Assembly: GCF_037478135.1 (NCBI RefSeq)
Contig: NZ_JBBHDV010000007.1
Coordinates: 62,001-126,000 of the forward strand
Reading direction: 5' to 3'
Source: Denitratimonas sp037478135
GTDB taxonomy: Bacteria > Pseudomonadota > Gammaproteobacteria > Xanthomonadales > Xanthomonadaceae
Length of the DNA stretch: 64,000 bases
The position numbers were made by a program, and so were the translations under genes. Below the pieces are notes generated by a model. It was not told where the DNA came from and searched no databases. It was given only the letters and a program-made list of their open reading frames with translations. Shown here one piece after another: positions 15,220 through 24,153 of this stretch (its first letter is position 1; each line of letters begins with the position of its first letter).

Positions 15220-16233
15220 TCATCCCGCAGGTTTCTGCTCGCGCCACCAGATGCCGAGCTGGCGTAACCCCTCGATCAGGCTGACGCGCGGCTGGTAGCC
15301 GAAATCCTGCCGCGCGGCGGAGATGTCGTAGTAGTGCGGGGTGGACAGCTGCTCGGCGAGGAAGCGCGTCATCAGCGGCTCGCCCTTCAGCGGCAGCAGC
15401 GAATACGCCAGCTCCATCGCGGCGCCGGCGGCATAGGCCACGCGGAATGGCAGCAGCTGCGTGACACCCGGCGTGCCGGTGGCGCGCAGCAGGCTGTTGA
15501 CGATGTCGGCGATCGAACGCGGTTCGCCGTTGGAAATGAAATAGGCCTTGCCGGCGCAGGCCGCGTCGGGCTTTTCGTGCAGTGCGTCGAAGGCGTCCAG
15601 ATGCGCCTGCGCGGCGTTGTCGATATAGGTGGTGTCGATCTGGTTCATGCCGTCGCCGACGAACTTCAGCTTGCCGGCGCGCGCACGTTCGACCAGACGC
15701 GGCAGCAGGTGGTTGTCGCCCGGTCCCCAGATCAGGCGCGGGCGCAGCGCGACGGTGGAAAGCGCATTGCCGTTGGCGGCCAGCACATGCTCTTCGGCGA
15801 CGCGCTTGGTGGCCGGATACCAGGCCTTGAAGTGCTCGGCCGGCGGCGCGTCCTGTTCATTGCCACCCAGCACCGCGCGCCGGCCGCGATGCGCGACGCT
15901 CGGGGTGGAGGTGTAGACCAGGGTGCGCACGCGGTTCATGCGGCAGGCCGCGATGACATTCCAGGTGCCACGCACATTGGCATCGAAGTAGTCGTGGAAG
16001 CTGCCCCAGGCGCCAGCCTTGGCGGCGACGTGGAACACCGCGTCGACTTCGTGGAAGGCGCGGCTGACATCCTCGAAACTGGCCAGATCGCCCTGGATCT
16101 GGCGCACACCCAGCGCATCCAGCCCGGCATGACGGCTGCGTGAATACGACAGCACCTCGTGGCCGCGCGCCACCAGCCCGGTGCAGACCGCCTTGCCGAG
16201 GAAGCCACCGCCTCCGGTCACCAGCACCTTCAT
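15220..16233 (-). CDS. oleD: NAD(P)-dependent epimerase/dehydrogenase resembling OleD
   Basis: A 337-residue extended short-chain dehydrogenase. The start ATG at 16233 has GGAAGG upstream. The Rossmann motif TGGGGFLG is at residues 6-13 and the catalytic YxxxK in WYPATKRVAEEH. The stretches RPRLIWGPGDNHLLPRL and the CAGKAYFISNGEP block match Stenotrophomonas/Xanthomonas OleD, the NADPH reductase that turns 2-alkyl-3-oxoalkanoic acids into hydroxy acids for long-chain olefin synthesis. No oleA, oleB or oleC lies in the window, so the pathway role rests on similarity only; a 3-beta-hydroxysteroid-type dehydrogenase is the alternative. Confidence 0.75.
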   Translation of the reverse strand: MKVLVTGGGGFLGKAVCTGLVARGHEVLSYSRSRHAGLDALGVRQIQGDLASFEDVSRAFHEVDAVFHVAAKAGAWGSFHDYFDANVRGTWNVIAACRMNRVRTLVYTSTPSVAHRGRRAVLGGNEQDAPPAEHFKAWYPATKRVAEEHVLAANGNALSTVALRPRLIWGPGDNHLLPRLVERARAGKLKFVGDGMNQIDTTYIDNAAQAHLDAFDALHEKPDAACAGKAYFISNGEPRSIADIVNSLLRATGTPGVTQLLPFRVAYAAGAAMELAYSLLPLKGEPLMTRFLAEQLSTPHYYDISAARQDFGYQPRVSLIEGLRQLGIWWREQKPAG

Positions 16234-16403
16234 TGCCTTCCACCCTGTTTGCCGCCTGACCGCCCAATGTAGGTTTGCCCCGTTGCCGGCGCAACCATGC
16301 GGCGCAAAGCGGCCGGGTTTCCGTGATGCCGCCCATGCTTTGCCGGCCACGCGGCCGCCGCGCACGGTGGCACAATCGCGGTCTTTTCCAGAGGATCACC
16401 GCC

Positions 16404-16991
16404 ATGCGCGTCTGCGTTTACGCCGCTTCCAGCGACCATGCCAATCCCGAATACACCGCCCAGGCGTACCGCCTCGGCATGCTGCTGGCGCACGCCGGCT
16501 GCGAACTGGTTTACGGCGGCGGCTCGCGCGGCTCGATGGGCGCGGTCGCCAATGGCGCGCTGGCGGCCGGCGGCCAGGTGATCGGCATCCTGCCGCGCTT
16601 CATGGCCGATCTGGAATGGGGCCATCCCGGCCTGACCCGGCTGGAACTGGTCGAGGACATGCGCGAACGCAAGCACCGGCTGCTGACCGGTTCGGACGCG
16701 GTGGTCGCGTTGCCGGGCGGCTGCGGCACGCTGGAGGAACTGTTCGAGGCGATCACGCTCAAGCGCCTGGGCCTGTACCTGAACCCGATCATCTTGATGA
16801 ACACGCGCGACTACTGGCCGCCGCTGCTGCGCTTCATGCAGGAACAGGTCATCGACGAGCACTTCATGAACCCCGAACACCGCGACATCTGGTCGCTGGC
16901 ACAGACCCCGGAAGACGTGCTTCCGACCATCGCCGCAGTGCCGCGCTGGAGCGAGAACGCGCGTGATTTCGCGGCGGTGCGCGGCAACTGA
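16404..16991 (+). CDS. LOG-family protein (TIGR00730), nucleotide 5'-phosphate ribosyl hydrolase
   Basis: A 195-residue protein with both LOG signatures: GGGSRGSMG near residues 40-48 and PGGCGTLEE near 107-115. Family members cleave the N-glycosidic bond of nucleoside 5'-monophosphates, including cytokinin ribotides. GAGGATC precedes the ATG at 16404. It is transcribed away from oleD and ends against the convergent TfoX-like gene. Confidence 0.88.
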   Translation: MRVCVYAASSDHANPEYTAQAYRLGMLLAHAGCELVYGGGSRGSMGAVANGALAAGGQVIGILPRFMADLEWGHPGLTRLELVEDMRERKHRLLTGSDAVVALPGGCGTLEELFEAITLKRLGLYLNPIILMNTRDYWPPLLRFMQEQVIDEHFMNPEHRDIWSLAQTPEDVLPTIAAVPRWSENARDFAAVRGN

Positions 16992-17028
16992 TCCGCACCC
17001 GCCGCATCGTTTCAGGCGCGGGCCAGGT

Positions 17029-17415
17029 TCAGTCCTCGCGCTCCCGGCTGTCGTCATCGTCTTCGGTGAAATCCATCGCTTCCGCCGGCACATCCTCGCC
17101 ATCGACGACGACATCGCGCACTTCCGACACCGTCAGCGCCGCCACCCGGCCGCGCGGCGGCGGAATGTTGGCGATCTGCGCTTCGGCCAGGGCCTGAAGC
17201 TCGGCGCGACGCTCCTCCGGCACCTTCTGCCAGTGGCAGCCCAGCAGCGCGCCTTCCAGCGCGTACAGCATGTTCAGGCTGGGCCGGAAGCCGGCGCGTT
17301 TGCATTTCACATAGGCCGCCACGGCGCCCACTTCGACCAGGTCCTCATGCGTGCGCACGCCCACCTGGCGCAGCCAGGCGACGGCCTTGGGACCGACTTT
17401 CAATGGTGTACTCAT
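17029..17415 (-). CDS. TfoX C-terminal-domain protein
   Basis: A 128-residue protein. Its first about 80 residues match the TfoX/Sxy C-terminal domain: GPKAVAWLRQVGVRTHEDL and the pattern NMLYALEGALLGCHWQ. The N-terminal TfoX domain of competence regulators is absent, and the tail is acidic (DFTEDDDDSRERED). A direct competence role is therefore doubtful. Its ATG overlaps the stop of msrC (ATGA), so the two are co-translated. Confidence 0.75.
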   Translation of the reverse strand: MSTPLKVGPKAVAWLRQVGVRTHEDLVEVGAVAAYVKCKRAGFRPSLNMLYALEGALLGCHWQKVPEERRAELQALAEAQIANIPPPRGRVAALTVSEVRDVVVDGEDVPAEAMDFTEDDDDSRERED

Positions 17416-17894
17416 CCAATCGACTCCAGATACAGCGCGGCGAGCGCGGCCAGGCCGGCCTCGTCGTCCGCATCGAAACGTGCCGGTTCGGGGCTGTCCA
17501 GATCGAACACACCCAGCAGCTGGTCGCCCAGGAACAGCGGCACCACCAGCTCCGAACGCGACGCCGCATCGCAGGCGATGTGATCGGCAAAGGCATTCAC
17601 ATCGTCCACCCGCTGGATTTTTCCGCTCTGCGCCGCGGTGCCGCAGACCCCACGCCCGAGTGCGATGCGCACGCAGGCCGGCTGGCCCTGGAACGGGCCG
17701 ACGACCAGTTCCTTGCCATCGTAAAAATAGAACCCGACCCAGTTCAGCGCCGGCAGCGCGTGGTAGACCAGCGCGGAAAGATTGGCGGCGTTGGCGATGC
17801 GGTCACGCTCGCCATGCAGCAGGGCGCGGGCCTGATCGGCCAGCTGGCGGTACTGCTCGGGCTTGGTTCCGGAAAGGGTGGTGGCGGCAAACAT
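17412..17894 (-). CDS. msrC: free methionine-(R)-sulfoxide reductase (GAF domain)
   Basis: A 160-residue single GAF domain. It carries the fRMsr signatures VGFYFYDG, the catalytic-cysteine region GRGVCGTAA, and the second cysteine in HIACDAASRSE. It reduces free methionine-R-sulfoxide using thioredoxin. Length and motif order fit the family well. It is divergent from bioD and translationally coupled to the downstream TfoX-like gene. Confidence 0.88.
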   Translation of the reverse strand: MFAATTLSGTKPEQYRQLADQARALLHGERDRIANAANLSALVYHALPALNWVGFYFYDGKELVVGPFQGQPACVRIALGRGVCGTAAQSGKIQRVDDVNAFADHIACDAASRSELVVPLFLGDQLLGVFDLDSPEPARFDADDEAGLAALAALYLESIG

Positions 17895-18010
17895 GGGGGC
17901 ACCGGATCAGCAACGGGAACTGGCAAGTGTACCGCCGCGCGCGCGGCAGCCCGAGCCGTGGCCGGAACGCCGCTGTTTCCCCGCACGCCGCGCTGCGGCA
18001 TGCTGCGGCC

Positions 18011-18706
18011 ATGACCCGCGCCTTCTTCATCACCGGCACCGATACCGGCATCGGCAAGACCGTGGCCAGCCTGGCGCTGATCCACGCCTTGCGGGCGCGC
18101 GGGCTGGATGCGGTCGGAATGAAGCCGGTCGCCGCCGGTGCGGAGCAGGATGCGCAGGGCTGGCGCAACGACGATGCATTGGCTCTGCAGCAGGCCAGTG
18201 CCGGCCATCCGGACTATGCGCTGGTCAATCCGGCCTGCCTGCCGGAAGCGACCACGCCGCAGCTGGCCGCCAGCCTGGCCGCCGAACCGATCCGGCTGGA
18301 GGCGCTGCTGGCCGCCTACGAACAACTGGCCGCGCGCGCCGATGTGGTGGTGATCGAAGGTGCGGGCGGCTGGCTGTCGCCGTGGGCGGCGATGCTTGAC
18401 CAGTCCGCGCTGGTGCGGGCGCTGGGCATTCCGGTGATCCTGGTCTGCGGTCTGCGCCTGGGCGGGATCAGCCATGCCCGTCTGAGCGCGCGGGCGATCG
18501 TGGCCGATGGCTGCACCCTGGCCGGCTGGATCGGCAATCGGTTGTTGCCGGAGCCGGCACATCCGGAAGGCAATCTGGCGGTGTTGGCCGGCCATCTGCC
18601 GGCGCCGTGTCTGGGTGTGTTGCCGCAGATGTCAGGTGGGGATGTGGCGGCTGATAGCTGTCTGCGGTTGGAGCTGCTGTTGGGTGGGCCGGTTTCAGCT
18701 GGGTAG
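18011..18706 (+). CDS. bioD: dethiobiotin synthetase
   Basis: A 231-residue P-loop enzyme that carboxylates 7,8-diaminopelargonate to dethiobiotin. The P-loop GTDTGIGKT is at residues 9-17, MKPVAAG near 38, and the switch VVIEGAGGWLSPW near 117. No other bio genes are in the window. The gene is divergent from msrC. It ends just before a REP element and is convergent with dacC. Confidence 0.93.
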   Translation: MTRAFFITGTDTGIGKTVASLALIHALRARGLDAVGMKPVAAGAEQDAQGWRNDDALALQQASAGHPDYALVNPACLPEATTPQLAASLAAEPIRLEALLAAYEQLAARADVVVIEGAGGWLSPWAAMLDQSALVRALGIPVILVCGLRLGGISHARLSARAIVADGCTLAGWIGNRLLPEPAHPEGNLAVLAGHLPAPCLGVLPQMSGGDVAADSCLRLELLLGGPVSAG

Positions 18707-18753
18707 GCCGGCCAAGGTGAAATGGCCGGTTGAGTGTTCTCTCGGGCTTCTGG

Positions 18754-18783
18754 TCCCGGGTGCGCTTTGCTTACCGGGCTACG
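18754..18783 (+). repeat. REP-like palindromic element, copy 1
   Basis: TCCCGGGTGCGCTTTGCTTA followed by CCGGGCTAC, an imperfect palindrome between convergent bioD and dacC. Closely similar copies are at 30019-30050 and, inverted, at 36919-36948. Confidence 0.75.
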
Positions 18784-18829
18784 TGCCCGGGCTGCGTGGT
18801 GGCGGGATCCGGTTGAGGCGGGCCGGGTA

Positions 18830-20041
18830 TCAGTCCGATTCCCACCAGAGCCAGAATCCGTCGCTGATGCGTTTGAAGAAGCCGGCTTCCGGTGCGTCGG
18901 CCAGCGCCACCAGCGGGCGTTCGACCAGTGGCTTGTCGTCCAGTGACAGGCGCAGCACGCCAACCTGCTGGCCCTTGGTGAACGGCGCCACCAGCTGGCG
19001 TGGCAGGTCCATTTCCGCCTTGACCGCCTCATAGCGGCCGCGCGGCACGGTCAGCAGCAGCGGCTGTTCCAGGCCCAACGCCAAGGTTGCGGTGTCACCC
19101 TTCCACAGCTTCGGCTCGCTGACCGGCTGGGCGGCGTCGTAGAGCTTGTGGGTTTCAAAGAAACGGAAGCCCCAGTTCAGCAGGGCATAGCTGTCCTCGG
19201 CGCGCTGTTTCTCGCTCGGCGAACCCATCACCACGCTGATCAGGCGCTGTTCGCCGCGCTTGGCCGAGGCCGCCAGGCAGAAGCCGGCTCCGGAGTGGTG
19301 GCCGGTCTTGATGCCATCCACGGCGCTGTCCTTCCACAGCAGCGAGTTGCGGTTGAACTGGCGGATGCCGTTGAAGGTGAATTCCTTGACCGCGTAGTGG
19401 GCGTAGTCTTCGGGGTAGTCGTTGATCAGATGGTGCGAGAGGCGCGCGATGTCGTGCGCGGTGGTGTAGTGGTCCGGCGCCGAGAGGCCGTGCGAGTTGA
19501 CGTAGTGGGTGTCGTTGAGACCGAGCTTTTTCGCGTAGGCGTTCATCAGATCGGCGAACGCGGCTTCGCTGCCGGCCACGTATTCGGCCAGCGCGATCGA
19601 GGCGTCGTTGCCGGACTGGATGATCATGCCGTGCAGCAGATCGCCCAGTTTCACCTTGGAATTGACCGGCAGGAAGCTGGTCGAGCCGTCGGTGCCGCCA
19701 CCGCCGCCGCGCCAGGCGTTTTCGCTGATCGGCACCTCGTCATCGACCGAGATGTTGCCGGCGGCCAGCTCGGCCGAGACCACGTAGGAGGTCATGATCT
19801 TGGTGATGCTGGCCGGTTCGACGCGCTCTTCCTCGTTGTGCCCGGCCAGCACCTGGCCGGTGGCATCGTCGATCAGGATCCACGCGGTGCCGGTCACCGA
19901 AGGTGGCTGCGGCGTCACCACCGGGGTGGCGTTGGGGGTCGGGCGTGGCAGCGGCTGCGGCACCGGGTGGTCCTGGGCGGCAGCGGGCAGCACCAGCAGC
20001 GCGCCAAGCAGGCCGGTGGCAAGCGTCAGGGAAAATTTCAT
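18830..20041 (-). CDS. dacC: D-alanyl-D-alanine carboxypeptidase (PBP5/6 type)
   Basis: A 403-residue periplasmic enzyme that trims the terminal D-Ala of peptidoglycan pentapeptides. The signal peptide ends at AAAQD (about 23). The active-site motifs are SITK (Ser78-Lys81), SGN in MIIQSGNDASIAL, and KTG in VDGIKTGHHS. A beta-rich C-terminal domain and a terminal amphipathic helix (FFKRISDGFWLWW) fit membrane attachment as in E. coli PBP5/6. The start at 20041 is preferred over 20059 because it gives a clean signal peptide. It follows rlpA and mltB, a common murein-remodelling gene order. Confidence 0.92.
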   Translation of the reverse strand: MKFSLTLATGLLGALLVLPAAAQDHPVPQPLPRPTPNATPVVTPQPPSVTGTAWILIDDATGQVLAGHNEEERVEPASITKIMTSYVVSAELAAGNISVDDEVPISENAWRGGGGGTDGSTSFLPVNSKVKLGDLLHGMIIQSGNDASIALAEYVAGSEAAFADLMNAYAKKLGLNDTHYVNSHGLSAPDHYTTAHDIARLSHHLINDYPEDYAHYAVKEFTFNGIRQFNRNSLLWKDSAVDGIKTGHHSGAGFCLAASAKRGEQRLISVVMGSPSEKQRAEDSYALLNWGFRFFETHKLYDAAQPVSEPKLWKGDTATLALGLEQPLLLTVPRGRYEAVKAEMDLPRQLVAPFTKGQQVGVLRLSLDDKPLVERPLVALADAPEAGFFKRISDGFWLWWESD

Positions 20042-20166
20042 CGCGGAAACACACTCCATTGTCGTGTTCGGGCCAGTTCCATCGCGGTATATGGACGCGC
20101 GCGGGCCGGAAAGGTTCGAATTATCGATGCGGCGCGGTGCGCGCGCATGTTGTCAGCGCCGGCGGT

Positions 20167-21246
20167 TCACTCGCGGATCAGCGTCGGCACACCCAGCCCC
20201 AGGCCATGCAGGCGGTCGGAGATGGCCTGGCTGCGCTGCGGCGAGGCGAACGGCCCGACCCGCACCCGGTAGACGGTACGTCCGCCGACCCGGGCGCGCG
20301 CGATGTCGGCGTCGGAAATCTTCTCGGCGCGCAGCCGCTCCAGCAATCGCCGCGCATTGTCCTTTTCGCCGAAGCTGGCAACCTGCAACCAGACCGGTCC
20401 GCTGCTGTCTTCACGCGCCCGGGTGCTGCTGGCGGAAGCGCGGGTGCTGGTGGTCGTGGCCGGCACCGCGCCGGCGCGGGCTGCGGCCCAGGCCTGTTCC
20501 GGCGGCATTGCCGCAGGCGGTGGCGGCGGCGCGACGCCGGGCTTGAGCGCGCGCACTTCCACCGGGGCGGTGCCGTTGACGTGCACGCCGAGTTTGACTG
20601 CGGCGGCGTAGGACAGATCGATGATGCGGCCTTCATGGAACGGCCCGCGATCATTGACCCGCACCACCACGCTGCGGCCGTTTTCCAGATTGGTGACGCG
20701 CGCATGGGTGGGCAGCGGCAGCGATTTGTGCGCGGCGCTGAACTGGTACATGTCGTAGGGTTCGAGGCTGGATGTGGCGCGGCCGTGGAACTTGCTGCCG
20801 TACCACGATGCAATGCCGCGCTCGACGTAGCCCTCGGCGTTGTCCATCACGTGATAGCTCTTGCCCAGCACCGTGTACGGCGAGCGGTTGCCGTAGCGCG
20901 CGCGCGGTTCATCGGTCGGCACCGGTTCCACCAGATGACTGACATCGGGTGGAATCGCCGGGCCGCCATCGGCCACGCCGGGTTTGTAGAGACCGCCGGC
21001 GGTGTATTCGCCGGGCTGATCCGGGCGCGATTCGGTGACACGCGACGGGTACGGCGACGTGCTACCGGAAGCGCCGGATGATCCGCGTGCATCGCTGTCC
21101 GGCTTGACCGCCTTGCCAGCGCAGGCGGCCAGCAGCGCGATCAGCAGCAACACCGGCACCAGGCGCAGACCCTGCCGGATGCGTGCTGCGGATACGGCAC
21201 GGCGCCCGTGGCAGTCCGGGCCGTGGGGTCGGGCAGGCCGGCTCAC
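20167..21246 (-). CDS. rlpA: RlpA, septal-ring lytic transglycosylase lipoprotein with SPOR domain
   Basis: A 359-residue lipoprotein starting with GTG that overlaps the mltB stop (GTGA). Lipobox LLAAC lies near residue 42. The double-psi beta-barrel domain (about 145-240) contains GIASWYGSKFHGR and the catalytic-aspartate motif VNDRGPF. A Pro/Ala-rich linker leads to a C-terminal SPOR domain (about 285-355) that binds denuded glycan at the division site. The usual TANGE element after FHGR reads TSSLEPYD here, a mild deviation. In Pseudomonas RlpA cleaves naked glycan strands. Confidence 0.92.
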   Translation of the reverse strand: MSRPARPHGPDCHGRRAVSAARIRQGLRLVPVLLLIALLAACAGKAVKPDSDARGSSGASGSTSPYPSRVTESRPDQPGEYTAGGLYKPGVADGGPAIPPDVSHLVEPVPTDEPRARYGNRSPYTVLGKSYHVMDNAEGYVERGIASWYGSKFHGRATSSLEPYDMYQFSAAHKSLPLPTHARVTNLENGRSVVVRVNDRGPFHEGRIIDLSYAAAVKLGVHVNGTAPVEVRALKPGVAPPPPPAAMPPEQAWAAARAGAVPATTTSTRASASSTRAREDSSGPVWLQVASFGEKDNARRLLERLRAEKISDADIARARVGGRTVYRVRVGPFASPQRSQAISDRLHGLGLGVPTLIRE

Positions 21247-22247
21247 GGCTCCAGCGTGGCGCTGTCGGTGCCGGCGATGGCCTGGGCCAGCTGGAACACG
21301 GCCATCGAGTACAGCGGCGAGCGGTTGTAGCGCGAGATCACGTAGAAGTTGTTGAACGTGATCCAGTGTTCGGTGCCGTTGGCGCCTTCCAGCGTCAGCA
21401 GCGTGGCCGGTGCGGCGTGGCCGATGGCCTCGGATGGGCGATAGCCTTTTTCAGCCAGTTCGAGCAGCGTGAAGGTGGCTTCCATCGAGCCGGGCTTGAA
21501 GTCCTCCGCACCCTCGGCCCGGATCGCCGGCAACGCGACCGGTTCACCCGGCTGCCATTTGTGTTCGGCGAAATAATTGGCGACCGAGGCGAACACGTCA
21601 GGCAACGAATTCCACAGATCGCGGCGGCCATCGCCATCACCATCAGCCGAATAGGCGCGGTAGCTGGACGGGATGAACTGGCCCCAGCCCATCGCGCCGG
21701 CGTAGCTGCCGGTGATCGTGGCCAGATCCAGTTCCTCTTCCTGCGCCAGCGCGAAGGCGTGCACCAGCTCGCTGCGGAAGAAGGTGGCGCGTGGCTCGTG
21801 GAAGAAGCCCAGCGTGTACAGCGCATCCAGCACCTTGTAGCGCCCGGTGTTGGCGCCGTAGCTGGTTTCCACGCCCAGGATCGCGACGATGATTGAGGCC
21901 GGCACGCCGGTGCGCGCCTCCACCGCGGTCAGCGCGTCGCGGTGGGTTTCAAGGAAGGCACGGCCCTTGTTGATGCGGTCCGCAGTGAGGAAGATCGGAC
22001 GATAGTCCTTCCACGGCTTGGCTTCGGCCGGGCGCGTGATCGCATCGATGATGCTCTGCTGGTATTTGGCCGCGTCCAGCAGCGGCGCGACCACTTCCGG
22101 CGCGATGCCGTGCTTGTGCTCGACTTCGGCGAGGAAATCCTGGCGCTGCTGCGCATCAATCCTGCCGCTGTTGGCGCCGGCGACGAAGGCCGGGGCGCCC
22201 AGGGCCAGGGCGAGAACGAGGGCGATGGGACGCGGGATGAAAGGCAT
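21243..22247 (-). CDS. mltB: membrane-bound lytic murein transglycosylase B
   Basis: A 334-residue periplasmic enzyme cleaving MurNAc-GlcNAc bonds with 1,6-anhydro product. The start ATG at 22247 gives a signal peptide ending near FVAGA. The catalytic glutamate is Glu127 in ILGVETSYGANTGRY. A second signature, AGAMGWGQFIPSSY, is followed by the metal-binding-like loop DGDGDGRRDLW. There is no lipobox, so it may be soluble (SltB-like) rather than lipid-anchored. It is coupled to rlpA by a 4-base overlap. Confidence 0.92.
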   Translation of the reverse strand: MPFIPRPIALVLALALGAPAFVAGANSGRIDAQQRQDFLAEVEHKHGIAPEVVAPLLDAAKYQQSIIDAITRPAEAKPWKDYRPIFLTADRINKGRAFLETHRDALTAVEARTGVPASIIVAILGVETSYGANTGRYKVLDALYTLGFFHEPRATFFRSELVHAFALAQEEELDLATITGSYAGAMGWGQFIPSSYRAYSADGDGDGRRDLWNSLPDVFASVANYFAEHKWQPGEPVALPAIRAEGAEDFKPGSMEATFTLLELAEKGYRPSEAIGHAAPATLLTLEGANGTEHWITFNNFYVISRYNRSPLYSMAVFQLAQAIAGTDSATLEP

Positions 22248-22575
22248 GGCGTGACGGGATTTCAAGGGTGGCGCGCAGTGTACACGGCTGCGCCGCCAGA
22301 CCACGCCGCAGGGCGAAACGCACGCGGCGGGGTTCAGTCTCGGGCAATGCCGGAACCAGCTGCCCGGCACGGCGTTTTGCAGCCATCCAGCGCCAACCCA
22401 GCAGCGCGGCGGGCACCAGTACCAGCCAGTACGGCAGCCAGCCCAGCCAGGCGTGTTGCCAGGCCGGTGCCAGCATCAACACCAGCGCGCCCACCACCAG
22501 CCAGTGCAGCAGCAGCGCATCGAACAGGCCGACCTGCGGTGGCAGGCGGCGCGAAGCAGGCTCGGAACAGCGCAT
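22156..22575 (-). CDS. small two-helix membrane protein overlapping the mltB start
   Basis: A 139-residue frame with a good GGAG site before its ATG. It has two membrane segments (about 20-38 and 45-62, rich in Trp/Leu) ending in a basic MAAKRRAG stretch. The last about 30 residues run out of frame over the first 92 bases of mltB and look non-native (Arg/Pro-rich). The functional part is thus probably the first about 100 residues. No family was recognised. It could feed ribosomes to mltB. Confidence 0.5.
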   Translation of the reverse strand: MRCSEPASRRLPPQVGLFDALLLHWLVVGALVLMLAPAWQHAWLGWLPYWLVLVPAALLGWRWMAAKRRAGQLVPALPETEPRRVRFALRRGLAAQPCTLRATLEIPSRHAFHPASHRPRSRPGPGRPGLRRRRQQRQD

Positions 22576-22623
22576 GTCTTTCTCCGGGATGAGGTCCGGA
22601 GTGCAGCCTGCACCGCCCGTGTC

Positions 22624-24036
22624 TCACGCGCTGAGACGCGGCCGCGACAGGTCCGCAGCAGCATCCTCGCCAGCCACAGGCGTCGGCTCGCCGGTCAGAT
22701 GTGCCGCCAGCGCGACCGCAGCACGGCGCAGTTCCGGGATCGCGATGATTTCCCACAGCTGTCCGCACTGCAGCGGGCCGAGCAGGTGCAGGCCCGGCAC
22801 CACCCGGCCCTGACGGTCCAGCACGGTGCCGTCGGCATCGGTTTCCAGCCCCAGGCCCAGTGCATCGGGCCGTACCAGACCGGCTTCGCGCAGGTGCACC
22901 AGCAAGGCGTGCCGGGTGCGGTTCACATCCACTTCCAGCCCGGTGGCGCGCAGCAGCACATCGTGCGTGACCGCGCGCGTGGTGCTGGCGCCGCGATCGC
23001 GCAGCACGCTGACCACCTTGCCGCGATCCAGCCCGGCATGCAGCAGGCGGCCGGCATGGATCTGCAATTGGCCGCTGTCGCGCATCGCCTGGAGTTCTTC
23101 ATGCAGTTGCGGCGCGATGCGGTGGCGGTGCACATCCCAGTAGCTGCGCAGATGGCGCAGGAAGCGGCGCCGCTGCGTCGTGTCCAGGCGCTGCCAGAAG
23201 CCCTGGATATCCGGCCGCAGCGCATCGATCAGGCGGCGCCAGTCGTCGACCACGCGCGCGACCTCGCGCAGCCCGCGCAAGACCCGGTGCAGATCGCCTT
23301 CCTGCCAGGCGCGTTGCAGCTTCGGCGGCAGCGTTACCGGGGCACTGGGGTGCAGCGCGTGCGGCAGCGGTGCCAGGCCATGGCGCGACAGCGCGTCGAT
23401 ACGGCCACGATGACCACGCCGCCGCAGGCTGATCGCCACATCGGCAAAAGTCAGGCCGGTGCCGACCACCAGCACGCGGGCCTGCGGCCGGATGCGTTCC
23501 AGCGCGCCACCGCTGAACGGGGTGGCGATGTAGTTCGGGCTGGCGACCAGATCGGCGTCCAGCCCGGACATCGGCTGCGGCGGCAATGCGCCGGGCGCCA
23601 GCACCACGCGCGCAGCGATGAAACTGCCACCATCGGCCAGGTAGATGCGGAAGCCATCCGTCACCCGTTCCAGCGACACCACGTCGGCATGCAGGCATTG
23701 CAGCTGCACGTTGCGGCTCTCGCCCCAGGTGATGGCGGCATCGAGCTGTTCGGCCAGGTAATCGCCATACAGCATGCGCGGCAGGAAACCTTCGCGCGTG
23801 GGGCTTTCCAGTTCCAGCCAGTCGGCGAATGCCGCCGGTGCGGCCGGGTCGATACCCAGATCGCAGGCGCGCACGTTCAGGCAGTGCTCCTTGTACGGTG
23901 TGCCGTAGGCCACGCCGCGGCCATGGCTCTCGGCATGGCCGAGCAGCACGATGCGGCTGCCGGGCGCGGCACGCTGCACCAGCCCGCGTGCCAGCGCCAC
24001 GCCACTGAAGCCGGCGCCGATGATCGCGATATCCAT
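22624..24036 (-). CDS. FAD/NAD(P)-binding oxidoreductase-like protein
   Basis: A 470-residue protein. The start ATG at 24036 follows AGGAG. It begins with the dinucleotide motif IAIIGAGFSGVALA (about 4-17), followed by SHGRGVAYGTPYKEHCLNVRA, a signature of the NAD_binding_9 family (YdhS/HpaX-like proteins). Further on, VLVVGTGLTFADVAISL (about 195-211) forms a second nucleotide-binding site. The substrate is unknown. It is not clearly linked to neighbours, and it is preceded by the porin gene on the same strand. Confidence 0.75.
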   Translation of the reverse strand: MDIAIIGAGFSGVALARGLVQRAAPGSRIVLLGHAESHGRGVAYGTPYKEHCLNVRACDLGIDPAAPAAFADWLELESPTREGFLPRMLYGDYLAEQLDAAITWGESRNVQLQCLHADVVSLERVTDGFRIYLADGGSFIAARVVLAPGALPPQPMSGLDADLVASPNYIATPFSGGALERIRPQARVLVVGTGLTFADVAISLRRRGHRGRIDALSRHGLAPLPHALHPSAPVTLPPKLQRAWQEGDLHRVLRGLREVARVVDDWRRLIDALRPDIQGFWQRLDTTQRRRFLRHLRSYWDVHRHRIAPQLHEELQAMRDSGQLQIHAGRLLHAGLDRGKVVSVLRDRGASTTRAVTHDVLLRATGLEVDVNRTRHALLVHLREAGLVRPDALGLGLETDADGTVLDRQGRVVPGLHLLGPLQCGQLWEIIAIPELRRAAVALAAHLTGEPTPVAGEDAAADLSRPRLSA

Positions 24037-24153
24037 ATCCTTGAACTCCTGTGTGGCAACGGCTGCGATGACGGGACGCCATACAAGCGCAGCACGCATT
24101 AGAAATCGGTTAGCGCCGCGTTCGGATGACGTGCGCAGATGGGGTGACGCAGC

